From Cololabis saira (taxonomy: Eukaryota > Chordata > Actinopteri > Beloniformes > Belonidae), in assembly GCF_033807715.1 (NCBI RefSeq), contig NC_084601.1:17104690-17168689 (forward strand): a DNA stretch of 64,000 bases, given 5' to 3'. The position numbers and the translations under genes were made by a program. Shown here piece after piece: positions 1 to 48,929 of the stretch; position 1 is the first letter of the stretch; the number at the start of each line of letters is the position of its first letter. The notes beneath the pieces are model-generated. The model saw only the letters and a list, made by a program, of their open reading frames with translations, did no database searches and was not told the origin of the DNA.

Positions 1-2107
1 AGAAGCTCTTAACCCATGCACATGGACTTTTCTGCTCAAAACAAGATGATTTCGACGAGATTCATGCAATTTTATGCTTATTCCTGGAGGGGGCTGTTTT
101 TGCCGTGTAGCTGGTAATCTCAGCAGGAACTCTGTTGTTGCTAGATGCCACATATGTGTGCATAAAGTTGGTTACTTGAGAGTGTTTTGTCCTAGCATTG
201 TCTGTGCTCATGCTCCTTTGCATGTCTCATATTGCGTTTTGTTGCATTATGGGAGCAAAGATTCCAGCATGCATCCAGATGTTCCTGAGCCACAGCATGG
301 CTTTCATTAAGCTGAGCCTTTCTAAACAAGCGCAGGGTTTCTTTGGGGTAACTATTGGCAAAATACCCTTCGTGTGAATATGTATTTGTTGGCTAATTTA
401 AGTAGCCTTCACAGTAAAAACAACCAGTTTTCTCATGAAAGTCTTCTGATACTCCACACAGAGCTCTTAAACTCCACCAGCTAATGTTATCGAGTAAAAC
501 ACCAGAATCTGAGCAATGCTGTTTGAGTTGAACTGTGGGTAATATAAGTCCTGGATTTTGACAAGGTAGGAGAATTTTAGGCGTTAATCTCATTTGCCTT
601 CCTGCAGAGCGGACTGTGTGGACGGAAACGGTCAACACTGAAGGGCCGACTTCTGCTACGAGTCTGTAAGAAGCACTTTCCAGACTCTGAGCTTTTATTA
701 CTGGCAGAAAACATCCCGCTCGTCTCTCATATGAACTCCTGCAGTGACACTAATGCAGTTGTGGGTGCTCGGCCAAAGAGCCCTGGATCGCTTCTGGAAC
801 TTGCCTTTAAATGGGCCTCCTGAAAGTTCAAAGCAGTGCAGAGCACATTCCTAGCTCCCAAAAACCGGTGTTTTAATCTAACATAGCTGTGTGGAGCATC
901 TAAGAGAGGGGAGATGATCTGTTGTGCAGCAAGCAACACGCATAGCCCATTGAGATATTACAGGCATTAAAGTTGCTGTTTATTCTTAGCCGAGATATTG
1001 AAGCCTTTTCTACAGCGTCTGGTTCAATAAATGAAAGCTGCCGAGATTTAAAAAGCTTCAATTTTTGTGTGTAGTCAACAGAGGAGCAATGACACCGTTC
1101 TCTAAACATCGTAGATGAGCTATGTTATGCTCCTTTTGCATGTCTCATATTGTCTTTTGTTGGATGAGCTTGTTGAAATATTTGTTTAACAAAAAATAAC
1201 CAGCGATAAAAGCCACTAAGAAGCATCAAACATGCTCATGTCTGAAAAATGACATGGCACAGGCTGGGTTTTTACTGGGTTTTTTTTTTCACTCACGTAA
1301 CTGTGGGGAATGGGCAGTGTGAGGGGATGCAGGTGTAAACGGTGCTTAGATCTGTCCGTGTGGGATGGGATCAGTCTAGACTGATAATTGGACCAGGTAG
1401 GAACAGCCCCAATATCCGCCCACAAGTTACATAACTGTCTGAACAATTCTCCAAGGAGATGTGATTCATTACTTTAAAAAGTGCCAGGAGTAGGACCTTG
1501 CAGTTTAAGGTTTGACTAAATAGATTTTACTTGTTCCCAAGTCTTCATCCATTTATCCCCTCGTAATATTTACAGTGGAAGACTATACTGTATGTTTGGA
1601 TGTGGATCCTCAGAGTTCTTCATGAGTATTTTTCAGTTCTGTTGGCTCTGGTTGTTCATGGCCGCTTCACCAGTTCAGAGAGACGTAACAGGTATAAGTG
1701 ACGACTGTGACTTGTACTGTTGAACTTTTATACTGAACCTCATCTTCTCGTCATGTTTAACCACTTTTCTTTGCAACACTATAAAAAGAGAAGGTCTGGT
1801 ACAGGGCTTTGTGAACAGCAGCTTTGACCCTCTCACCCACGGTGTGTCTTTTATTCCAGCTCTTTAAGATTTGTTTTTAATTTACTTTACTAAATCCAGT
1901 TCCCAATGTAAAGGTCGTCTAGTATTCAGAGTCTTCTTTGTTGCTCTTTTCTCCCTCTCAGTGCCTCAGTGTCTGTCGACATGGTTTTTTAAAGATGAAG
2001 TACGGTATAACAACACCTCTAATTTTCTGTGCTTTGTGTTCTTGTTTCCACCAGGACATTTTTGCATCCAAGGACCTTGCAGATAAAGTATGTTTTACAG
2101 TTCACAC

Positions 2108-2190
<83 letters not shown>

Positions 2191-5100
2191 TTAACATCAT
2201 CGCTTTTTAAATGAGACATACTGGATAACATCCTGGCTTGAAATAACAAGGATAAAGGAACTTCTCATTTAAAAAAGACAAACCTATTCTCTGTTTGCAC
2301 TCTGGTTTTCTTTGCAGAGGCCAAAAAAACAGACATTTCAGGCCAGGCTATCTATTTTCCACTCGGTTCCTTTTAGAGAGCAGAATGGAACATTGACAAA
2401 TTGCGAATGAGAACGAAGCAAAAAAGTTAAAAAGTATGGAAAAAGTTCATGGTATGAGACTCCAAAAAGAGCCACCTAAGCAATTGGCAGACTATGCTCA
2501 AAACTCCCTCTTTGTTTTGAGTATTTTTTTTTATCAAACCACTTCAACCACTATATCTCTATAGAGGAATGAGTGAGAATAGCCACTGTATTGTTTGTCT
2601 ATATAGTGGATTGATGTTATTACATATGTATGTATATATACATATACGCATGTACAATGCTTGACTTTTATTTTGAAAGAACTAGGACATTGTCCTCGTG
2701 ACCCAGCATGCTCAGTCGTGGAATTGGTTTGGCGGGCGAGCTGGAGGGAGGAGTCTGTGAATACAGTGGCAGTCAACTTCGACTTCAACTTCCTTTTATT
2801 GCCACGCGGCTAGGCCAGAGAATTAGTTAGTCCAGTGCATTACCATCTTTTTAACCCGGTCCAGGGTCCGTGATTGGCGTGGGAGCCTCCAACGTGTATC
2901 AGCACGTACCACTGAAAATAAAATGTGTCGTCCACTTGCGCTACGCTTTTTTTTCCTGCCTTTCTCACCCCTCTGCTGACTGGAAACAGACTTGCATCCA
3001 ATTACACGCAGGGCCTCAGTGGAGAGTTGCTCCTGCCTGTTAATTTTGTCATTCACCTACAGTAGACATGTTCTGTTCACAAATAGGATCCAAAACTCCA
3101 GGCGCTTCATTATGTCGCTCCCGCGTGTGCTTACTAAGGCAGCACGCCGCCTCTCCTGACTCCCTCAATTTAGGTTATTACCTGGGTTGGAGCACGCATG
3201 CTCGCCCGCCGGGGACCACACTTGCAAGGAAACAAAAAAAGATTACATTTGGTCAAATAACACAGGCAGCTTTCTTTCTTTTTTCTTCTTTTTTCCCTCC
3301 CAGAAGAGCAGACGACCTATAGCACTCCACCGTTAATATAAGCTGATATTATGAAATGTTCCACAATACTCACAAATACACCAAGCTGCATGTGAATTAA
3401 TGAGATATTGTACACAAATGGTTGGAATTTGTGGTGAATGGGGTGACTTTGGAAGCCCGAACCTTAAATCTCGGTCAGTGTGGCATGAGCTGCTCCCGCC
3501 ACGCTTCGCCAGCCAGTCCCTAACCTCCGCTGAAGCTTGTTTCCTCTACGTCGGTGCATCTTGGTTGAGTGAGTGAAAAGGTTCTGCTCCGCCAATCGGC
3601 AGGGATTTATCAACACACCAAGCAAAAGGAAAGAAAAGGAAATTGTCACAAAAGGATGGTGATAAACCAATAAACGGAAAAACAACGAAAACTCAAAACA
3701 CAGCAGAATGTCTGTGATTTTCAAAGACTTTTGAGTGAACATGATAAATTAGACTCTGTTACAGTTAAACTAATTGGTATTTTCATTTTAATGACAGGTA
3801 AAATGACTATTTGTAATGTGAGCGTGACAAACACAGTGTAGTTGTTACCTTATAAACAGCTGTAGGTGTTTGCAGGTATTTTATGATGGGTTGATTATTG
3901 TCCGTTTATTAAGCGATCACTAATGGTGAATTTTATGTGTTTTATGGGATATGTAGTAAGCAGGAGAAAAGTGGCAAAAAGTTAGTATTTTTATTAATTT
4001 ATCCCCAGAAACTTTAGCTAACGGACAAAAGGGGGGAAAAAAAGCTCTGCAAGTACTTCAGGTCTCGTGTAAAATCAAATAAATATGCGTCTCAGGTGCT
4101 TTCAAGTTTTGCTGAATCCTAAAGTGGTAACAAAAACTCAGGGTGAAGTTCTCTACAAAGCTATCGTATTCTTTGATTTTGCACAGTTGGAGGTCAGGAG
4201 TTCCAATTTCCCATTTATCACAAAGAGCAGCATTGTGTTCCTCTCCGTCAGCTAAATGTAGTATAGGAAGCTGCTAACGAACACAACTCCTCAACCCCCA
4301 AGGTTTTCTGAATCATCAGCTCTATAAAACCTTTGTCTCTGCATCTGAATCAGATATGGAACGTCTCGCTTTTATTATAAATGGTAGTTTCTTCCTAATT
4401 ACTGCAGATGCACGATACGGCGGTTCTAACAAAAAGACAGGAGAGAAGGCACTACAAAAGACAACGTGAATGGGTTATTAAATCAATCAGAATTACCTGA
4501 GACTTTTGAACACTGCAAAATTATCTGACAACATAACTGCTACGCACTTTTCACTTTTAAATGTAAGAAAACGCTGCCTGCCGGGCTTGAAATGGAGGTT
4601 TATGGGGGCTTGCATTAGCCTACAACTACGGATGAGAGCCAGGAAATAGTGACTCATTGTTGCAGCTGTTTTAGCCAGCCATTGATAGATTTGTGGTTCC
4701 TAAAAATCAGAGGGAGAAAAAAAAAAGCCTGAGAATTACACATTGTCTCCGTGCTGCTACAAGGCCTCTTTCGTTGTCTCAGCAAGCTCATAGTCACTGC
4801 TTCAGCATATTGCACACTTCCTGGTGTGTGAAAGCAAGGCTCCAGGAAACACTGGATTGGAGATTTCAGCTTTAATTACCAGCGTCTGCTAAAAATGCTT
4901 CAGTTATTTATAATGACTGCCCTTATTTGGTATGTGCATGTGACTCCATGCATGTCTGTGCCCTCCTGTGAGCAGCAGCTGGTCCACTCACTCCTGTGCT
5001 GTGGGAATTAGACATTCCTATTGATCTCCTGCTCCCATGGGAGGCGTGTGCGTGCCGTGTGCACGCATGCTCGCGTGTCCTCAAGTGTGCCCACTTGCAC

Positions 5101-5585
5101 TCTTCTCATCCTCTCCTCGTTGCTTAGTGCAGCAGCACAGATTCAGCAGCTTAGTTCTGTGCAACAGTGCCCCCACCAGGTGAACGGTGGAACTAAAAGA
5201 CGCCCACTTTCTTCACAAACTCCTCGAGAAGATGATGAATAAAATATGACAATAAATCTTTCCTTTCTTTTGTGTGTCTGTAGTGTGCTGGTTGTTTATT
5301 CCTGAGTAGGGAAGAGAATGTAAGGATCACTGATCTTTACTTGCATTTCTTTGCAATAGATCAAGTCAATGTTATGAAACCAGGGAGTGTGTAACTGTCT
5401 GCGTGTGTGTGTTACAGGTAGTAAACTTCCACGGGGATGCTAGGTTGAAAGGGGAAAAAAGAGACCATGTGGGTGTGAAGGATAATTACATAATCCATAT
5501 CAAGTGTAAAAGTTGCTAGATGCTCATAGACATGCTTTATGTTTCGCCTCCATTCCTCTTCTCTCTCTCTCTCTCTCCACCTCAG
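1..5585. other. 5' flank of first recognised col16a1 exon, probably intronic
   Basis: No Gly-X-Y exon with good splice sites is visible in this 5.6 kb on either strand, and no other gene is recognisable. Because e1 corresponds to the segment after the N-terminal domain of human alpha-1(XVI), the signal-peptide and TSPN exons should lie further upstream and this stretch is probably a large intron. It contains a CA microsatellite (2111-2188) and a ~40-bp direct repeat (207-247 and 1125-1166). Two weak exon candidates, 2055-2087 and 5419-5469, are discussed in the findings and rejections. Confidence 0.5.
2111..2188. repeat. (CA)39 microsatellite
   Basis: An uninterrupted CA dinucleotide run of 39 units. 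It creates long spurious TH/CV reading frames on both strands that are not genes. Confidence 0.98.
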
Positions 5586-42972
<37,387 letters not shown>

Positions 42973-44305
42973 AGCTAGAGGGGTCAGGGGAGAGAACTGA
43001 ACCAGAGACTCACCGTTTAGAGAAGCAAGGATGCCAAAGAAGATGACCCAAACTTATTGAATCAGACCACAAGATGGAGAGGAGGAGCTGCCTTTGTTGT
43101 TGAGTAGATAGATAATATTATCAAGATTTTTACTGGAGGTCCACTGTTTGTTACTTGTTGTTGTTTTTCTTCCCTCTAAAGGCCCCATTGGAACTGAGCC
43201 AAAGAAACACCAGCAGCAGATTTTTATTACATCTTTATTCCCTCTGGAATTTCAGTCCATTGCTATTTCACGGTACTGGATTATTTTGTCATGTCCTCAT
43301 TTTCTCTTCACCATAATGTGACCACAAGAGGTGACAAAAATCATATATATTCATCTCCCCAGTTAATTCTGGCTTTTGCCGGAAGATGAGAAAACACACG
43401 GTTATTGTTTTGTATTTTGTCTCTCTCACATCTTTGTTCCATCTTTGCACCATCCCATCCTGAGTGCGCATCCCGTGCATTTCCAACACTTTCTGACTGG
43501 TTGGAGTTTGATACATAATTGAATTTTACTTACGCCTGTCCCTTGAAATGTATTTCACGTCCATTGAAACAGATGTCCCATTTGCATTTATTCCCTCTCT
43601 GATGGATCGTTTTGTATATATTTATATGTGTATATATATATATTTTGGCTTTTTATACTTTTCAAAGGTTTTGATATTGGACATAATGGTTAGCCACTTT
43701 TTAACTGTTGGTTGTTTTTTGAAGCAAAAGGATGATTGATCTTTCCCCCCCTTATTTCTATGGACTTTTTAAAAAGACTATCTTGAGTAAAAGATCAATT
43801 ATTTATAGAAGAAGTTTGCGTGGACAGAAATTTAATTGGCTTCTGTAATTTTATCACTGAAACTCCTTTCGAGTCATTTTGACTCCAGCATTTCTGGAAA
43901 TACAACCATTTTAAAGCATCTCATCTGAATTTCAATTTTTTAATTTTTTTTTTAAATAATTCCATGGTAACTATAATAGCCATCTGTCTGCTTCGTTTAA
44001 CACTTTTGTTAGAAAGAAATAGGAAATATGAGCAACAGTCGACCCCATTCATCACAGGTACTGTCATCCAGCGAAGCCTCCCACCATCACTAAACCCTCG
44101 TGACCACTCAAGTAAAAAAATTAAAAAAAGTTTTGTAGTATATTTTGTTACTGTGTTTTGGTGGCCTCAGTTGTGGATCTAAAATCAGTTATGTGCTCTG
44201 TACTTTTTCATACAATTTGTAGTAGAAGCTGTGGGCCAGGCTTTTTTTTTTTTCCTACAGCATCCCCTGAGAAATATTAAACTGAATTAAAGTGCTTTTC
44301 AAGAA
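42973..44305 (+). other. col16a1: col16a1 3' UTR (approximate)
   Basis: AT-rich, no ORF of note. Two ATTAAA variants at 44276-44281 and 44286-44291, followed by a T/GT-rich stretch, are the best polyadenylation signals I can find; no AATAAA occurs closer to the stop. The exact cleavage site is not visible. Confidence 0.45.
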
Positions 44306-44731
44306 TATTTTCATGTTTTTTGTAATGTTATTATCATTATTAACATATGGTGTGTCAAACACTTTCCAAATACTTCTCAAAACAGTTTTTTATGATTGTA
44401 TATTAGGACCTCAGACACAGTAAAAGGCCTCTGCAAAATCTCTTGTACAGAGTTGCAATCTCAGAGACAGTTTTGTAGTTATTCTGGGTACCTGCGCAGC
44501 TTTTTATTGTCTTATTATAAATTTGTGTAACTTTCCCTTTTAGTATCCTTTTAGATGTCTATCTGTATTTACGTTGTCTATGTAGTTATTCACTGTACAT
44601 GGTGGTTGTCTTATTCTTTTATGTCATTTGAGTTGGTCTATTTATCTTTTTTTACTTTTAATTCCAGGAGTTAAATGTCATTATAATGGTTTCCACAAAA
44701 GGTTTCGGGCAGCCAGAACACAAGGGTTGTA

Positions 44732-44992
44732 ACTGTCACGACTTGGAGATGTAGGACCGAAATGCTGGAGACTGAGGCGGCAGGAGTTCTAAACAAAAGG
44801 TATTTTATTAACAAAAAGCTCTGCATAACCAGGAATCTCAAAAGAATCAAACTCAAAGCCAAAACTAGACCGAATCAGAAAGGGCTGACAAGATATAGTT
44901 GCAAACAGTCATGGCAGAAGAACAAGGGGAAGAACTAAAACAAGGACATTGAAAATAAAACCAGAACAAACAAACCCAGAAACCGTGACAGT
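44732..44992. mobile_element. 261-bp element with ACTGTCACG terminal repeats
   Basis: Starts ACTGTCACGACTTGG and ends AACCGTGACAGT; the outer 9 bp are perfect inverted repeats. The internal sequence (cagaactagaccg-like, AAACAAACCCAGAAACC) is a common fish repeat. Non-coding, non-autonomous. Confidence 0.6.
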
Positions 44993-45544
44993 AATGGTTC
45001 ACAGACCTCAGGCTTGATAGGTACCTCGGTTTTAGGGACTCAGTTCGATACAAATCTGGTACAACCAGAAAAAAAAAAGATCACATATACTTGGCTTCTT
45101 TTCATTTATAATCAACAGTACACAAACTGTACAAGGCCAAGTGTATAACATGATAACCGCCAACTGATAAGTTAGCAGTGCAGATATTAAATAGAAATAA
45201 AAATAATAATGAACTTAAACAGCATTTTCTTTTTATATGCAGTATTATGCATAACATTGAACTAAGAAACAACTTTTAAGAAGCTACATTTTTATGCTAT
45301 GCTTGCTGTCAAACAATCACTTAAACAATAACTGAAAATCATCCCTATTATCAATTTGGAAAATACTTCAAAATTACTTAAAGGGATTGTGACATGAAAA
45401 ACACATTTTTCTTGATTTTTTGTGTTTTGTTGGGTGTCTTGACATCAATTACACCCAAAAAACAACGAACTTTTAACATTCAGTGTATTGTGTGCTTTCT
45501 GGGATTTTCCGCATAACTATGCAAAAACGGCGCATGTGGTTTGG

Positions 45545-45572
45545 TGGCGGGCCGTTACGTAACGGCCCGCCA
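45545..45572. repeat. Perfect 28-bp palindrome
   Basis: TGGCGGGCCGTTAC followed directly by its reverse complement. It lies inside the TTAA-flanked element. Confidence 0.97.
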
Positions 45573-45627
45573 AATCACCGCCCCCTCCACCCAGCTCCCT
45601 GTCTCCTCTCCTCTCCAGTGCACCATA

Positions 45628-45760
45628 AAGGCTGATTTATGGTTCCGCGTTACACCGACGCAGAGCCTACGGCGTAGGGTTACGCGGCGACGCGCACCAT
45701 ACGCTGAACCCTACGGCGTAGGCTCTGCGTCGATTTAACGCGGAACCATAAATGAGGCTT
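45628..45760. mobile_element. 133-bp hairpin MITE, copy 1
   Basis: Arms AAGGCTGATTTATGGTTCCG and CGGAACCATAAATGAGGCTT, with GACGCAGAGCCTACGGCGTA mirrored around a short GC-rich loop. A second, degraded copy lies at 53793-53877. Confidence 0.75.
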
Positions 45761-46269
45761 AACACGGAGCTGTTTAGAGCCTCTTTTGTTCTAATCACCG
45801 GAGGAAAACTGCTAAGAAGACCCGCGGCCACTGACTGGACTTAAGATAAGGGGACAGTGCTGCTTGCATGCCTTTATTTTTATGATTGTTTGCTGTGGTT
45901 CGCCCTCCTGCTTTTCCGTGCATGCTTCGCCTGTCGCTCCGACGCCGCTGTGAGCGTATGGCTGGAGGAGGAGGAGGTTGGGAGGAGGAGCGGAGCAATG
46001 ATTGACAGGAAAGGGGGGAAAGGAAGCATTTTTCACGGCGCAAAAAATCACTGTAATAAAAAGCCAGGAAAAGAGTACTAGATTGAAGTTTTTCTTGTTA
46101 CACTCTTTTAGACACATTTGAGGGATGTTGGCCAAGACTTTTAATAGTGTTAAAAGCATGTTAAAAATGATGTCACAATACCTTTAACAAACATGGCTGG
46201 TGCAATCTAAAAATAAAAGCAGAACTGAATAACATCACCAAAGAGAGAGAAAACACAAAATTAAAGAAA

Positions 46270-47660
46270 GTTCAAATCTGCGTGACTGAGAATTGTTTTA
46301 CATTTGTGATTAACTTGTGAGTCATTGTTAAATACTCTGTCCACTTTCAAGTCCACATTGTCAGTGGTGAGTGCAGATCTGGTGGAAGTAACTATATCAC
46401 CTGTTGTCGAGCAAATCCTCTCTCTAAGCAGCAATGTTGCTGGTGTTGCCAGGTAACATGTTGCCAGTTGGGCTAGATTGAGATAAACAGTCTCCTGAGC
46501 CTTGCTCCAGGCAACCGGGTTGCAGTCGACTAAAATACACTCTTGCCACGTAGGCGTCGACTTCATCCTTTAACTGCTGAGGCTGTTTTTTTCTTACCAG
46601 TTTGGAAGAGTGGGCCAAATAATTCTTCCATGGTTGACTTCTCAGGGGGAGGGAAATATGTCACCTGTGTCTCTGTGGTCATGCTGATGGACTGTGACCA
46701 CAGAGACACAATGAGGACTGTAGGATCAGAGGCTTTGTAGCCTCTCATCCTACAGTACTGTGACAAATAGCAAGAAGTTGGGTGAACACTGCAGAAATAG
46801 TTGTAATCTCTGTTGAAATGTTCAAACTTCAGTCAAACGTCTGTAAAAGAGCCTACCAGTTGTAATTGTATACCAGTTCAGCTTTGCTAAGAACTTCTGT
46901 GATGAGGAGATGTATTTAAATTCTCAGATGAACGGCTGGATCCAGATGAGGAAAGGTATGGATCAAATGCATCAAGTGCAGAGCATTTGTGAATGAAGTC
47001 TTCAAAGGCACAGTCAGGATATCTAGTTTGCAGACTTTCCGTCATGGCCAGCTTGATTTCCATGACGACAGAAGTGTCATCATCAGTTTTTTTCATGGAT
47101 TCAAGATCATTCTTTTAAATGGTAAAATCGTGGACACTGATGGTGTTGTTTGAGTGCTACAGAAAGTGTTGTAATGATTGTTTTCAATTAAATTTGACTC
47201 AAATAACTTTATTGATTCCCGAAGGGAAATTAATTAAATCTTCAAAGGCTTCACAACTTCAAACACACTCTCTGCAACACTCAGTTCGTAAACAGTCAGA
47301 TTTGCAATATCATTGTTTTTCAGGGCCCTTTCTGCTAATGCTGAATAAATTGCAGATTTATGCTCAAGATCTCGCTCAACCATCTCATAGCTGGAGTTCC
47401 TTCACATCATGTACGAGACAGTGTTTTTGCAAGTGAAGCATATCATGCTTTATTCCCATGTAAACGGCAACAGTTCTAATTTTACTCAGTAGTCGAGATA
47501 ACTGGACAACAATTCCTTTCTGTGACGGGACATTCAAAGTATGGACAAAGCATCCAATATGTGGACCTAATGCTGCTTCACTGACAGCATTAACAAAGTT
47601 TCTTGCATCATTTTAGTAGATGACAGGGAATGCAAAACCTTCCCACACTGCTGATTGGAG
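46270..47660 (-). pseudogene. Decayed hAT (ZBED-type) transposase
   Basis: On the minus strand, in several frames, there are recognisable hAT pieces. 47.6-47.3 kb reads FVNAVSEAALGPHIGCFVHT and QLSRLLSKIRTV, then SSYEMVERDLEHKSAIYSAL. 47.1-46.9 kb reads SLQTRYPDCAFEDFI. 46.6-46.3 kb carries the C-terminal dimerisation block NPVAWSKAQETVYLNLAQLA, then SALTTDNVDLKV. Frameshifts and stops break it, and a 3' retroelement tail (ttgattcccgaagggaaatt) is inserted at about 47200-47245. Confidence 0.75.
47200..47245. mobile_element. Non-LTR retroelement 3' tail nested in the hAT pseudogene
   Basis: AACTTTATTGATTCCCGAAG plus GGAAATTAATTAAAT. This end is shared by many fish LINE/SINE 3' tails; a relative (AACTTTATTGATCCCACAT) sits inside each arm of the palindrome. 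Confidence 0.5.
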
Positions 47661-48029
47661 GGAGGCAGGTCATTGAGTTTCGAAATGGCGCATTCATTGC
47701 TGTTGTCAGTTTGTTGGTGGTAAACAGCGGTGAAATATAATGCAGAACTCTTGTGGATTGGTGTGTGAATTACCTTTTGACTAACTCATATATTTTTTGT
47801 CTGATTGCATACACCAAATGGTCACGTCAATACTGTTAGGGTCCAGTACAAAAACAGGTACCGTTACACCCCTACACCATGCATCAACTAAAGCTGGTAT
47901 ACAGGTTCCAGTCTGCAACAATCCTCTCAATACAACTAACTGACACTACAATAATAAAATGTATGTTTTGTTCATGAATGGTATTGGAATGACGATTTGG
48001 ACGAAAGGGTCTTATGTAAAGTAGTGTGA

Positions 48030-48145
48030 TACACCGGCAACGTGTCAAGGGTCTACCGCTGCTTTGCCCCTGTAATGAGCTGGGAAAGGCTCCAGCAGAC
48101 CCCCATGACCCTGTACAAGATTAAAGAAGTATAGAAAATGGATGA
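48030..48145 (+). mobile_element. L2-type LINE 3' end
   Basis: Contains the fish L2/CR1-like tail words CTGGGAAAGGCTCCAGCAGA, CCCCCATGACCCTG and AGAAAATGGATGAATGG. No coding part attached. Confidence 0.65.
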
Positions 48146-48164
48146 ATGGGTCTCAAGGATAAAG

Positions 48165-48720
48165 CCTTGGACAGCGCCGGGCCCTGACATGAATCTCACC
48201 TACTGGCTGAGGAGACTAACCTCATGAATGCTTAGCAGCACAAATGAACCAGACGCTAATAGATGGGGCTCACCCACTTCTCAGAGCAACCTTAGTCACC
48301 TCCTTTTACGTGGATGACATCAGGTTGGATGCTAAGGGCAAGGGAGACATTGACTCACTGATTCACCCAACAAAGATATTGCAATGTTATTCAGGCTCAA
48401 TAAATGCGCTCATATAATATCAAAGAGGGGCAAAATGATTACAATCGAATTAGGAGGTGAACTAAAACCCAGACAGCAATGTATCAGATGTTTAGAACAC
48501 TTACAAATACATTTGGATTCTGCAAAACAAATAGCAAGTACGAGGAGGATGTGATGAAGTCGGCAACAACCAAATACTTGAAAAGAGTAATGCTGATCCT
48601 GACGGGCCAGCTAATGGGAAGAACAAAGTCTGGCCCATAAACACGTTTATCCAGCCAGTAATCAGGTACCCCCGCTGGTGTAGCAGTTTGTTCACAGGAA
48701 GAGATGGAGATAGGCTTGCC
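48165..48720 (+). pseudogene. Reverse-transcriptase C-terminal remnant of a non-LTR element
   Basis: In-frame debris with several stops. Pieces resemble the thumb/C-terminal part of REL-type (R2/R4-like) fish retrotransposons: YVDD is not intact, but a KSATTKYLKRVMLIL-like block, LMGRTKSGP, a GTPAGVAVCS patch and others occur in the expected order. Family is uncertain; clearly non-functional. Confidence 0.45.
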
Positions 48721-48929
48721 ACCCGTCCCTTGAAATACGGATTTGTTACGTAATTGAAAATTACGCCAAGGAATGCTCTGTCAAATATTGAATGTGAGAA
48801 CTAGTCAGTTTTTTTTTTATTTAAATAGGAGTACCTTGTGTTGAGGTTCAGTGCCCTCTTCAACATGTTCTTTAACATGTTGAACATTTTGAAAGCTTGA
48901 AACAAAGGACAAAAGATAAAAAGTTTTCA

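Larger units (their letters stand above)
45378..46189. mobile_element. TTAA-flanked inverted-repeat element, ~0.8 kb
   Basis: The left end TTAAAGGGATTGTGACATG and the right end ATGTCACAATACCTTTAA are inverted copies with one mismatch, bordered by TTAA on both sides. TTAA is the target of piggyBac-like elements, but the family is uncertain. It carries a GC-rich interior including two palindromes. Confidence 0.6.

Noticed and set aside
2055..2087. 33-nt exon-like segment (DIFASKDLADK) between ccaccag and gtatgt
   Set aside because: Good splice sites and open frame, but not collagenous and no counterpart in the N-terminal part of alpha-1(XVI) that I can align.
2019..2249. Overlapping TH/CV-rich frames on both strands
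   Set aside because: They are translations of the CA microsatellite.
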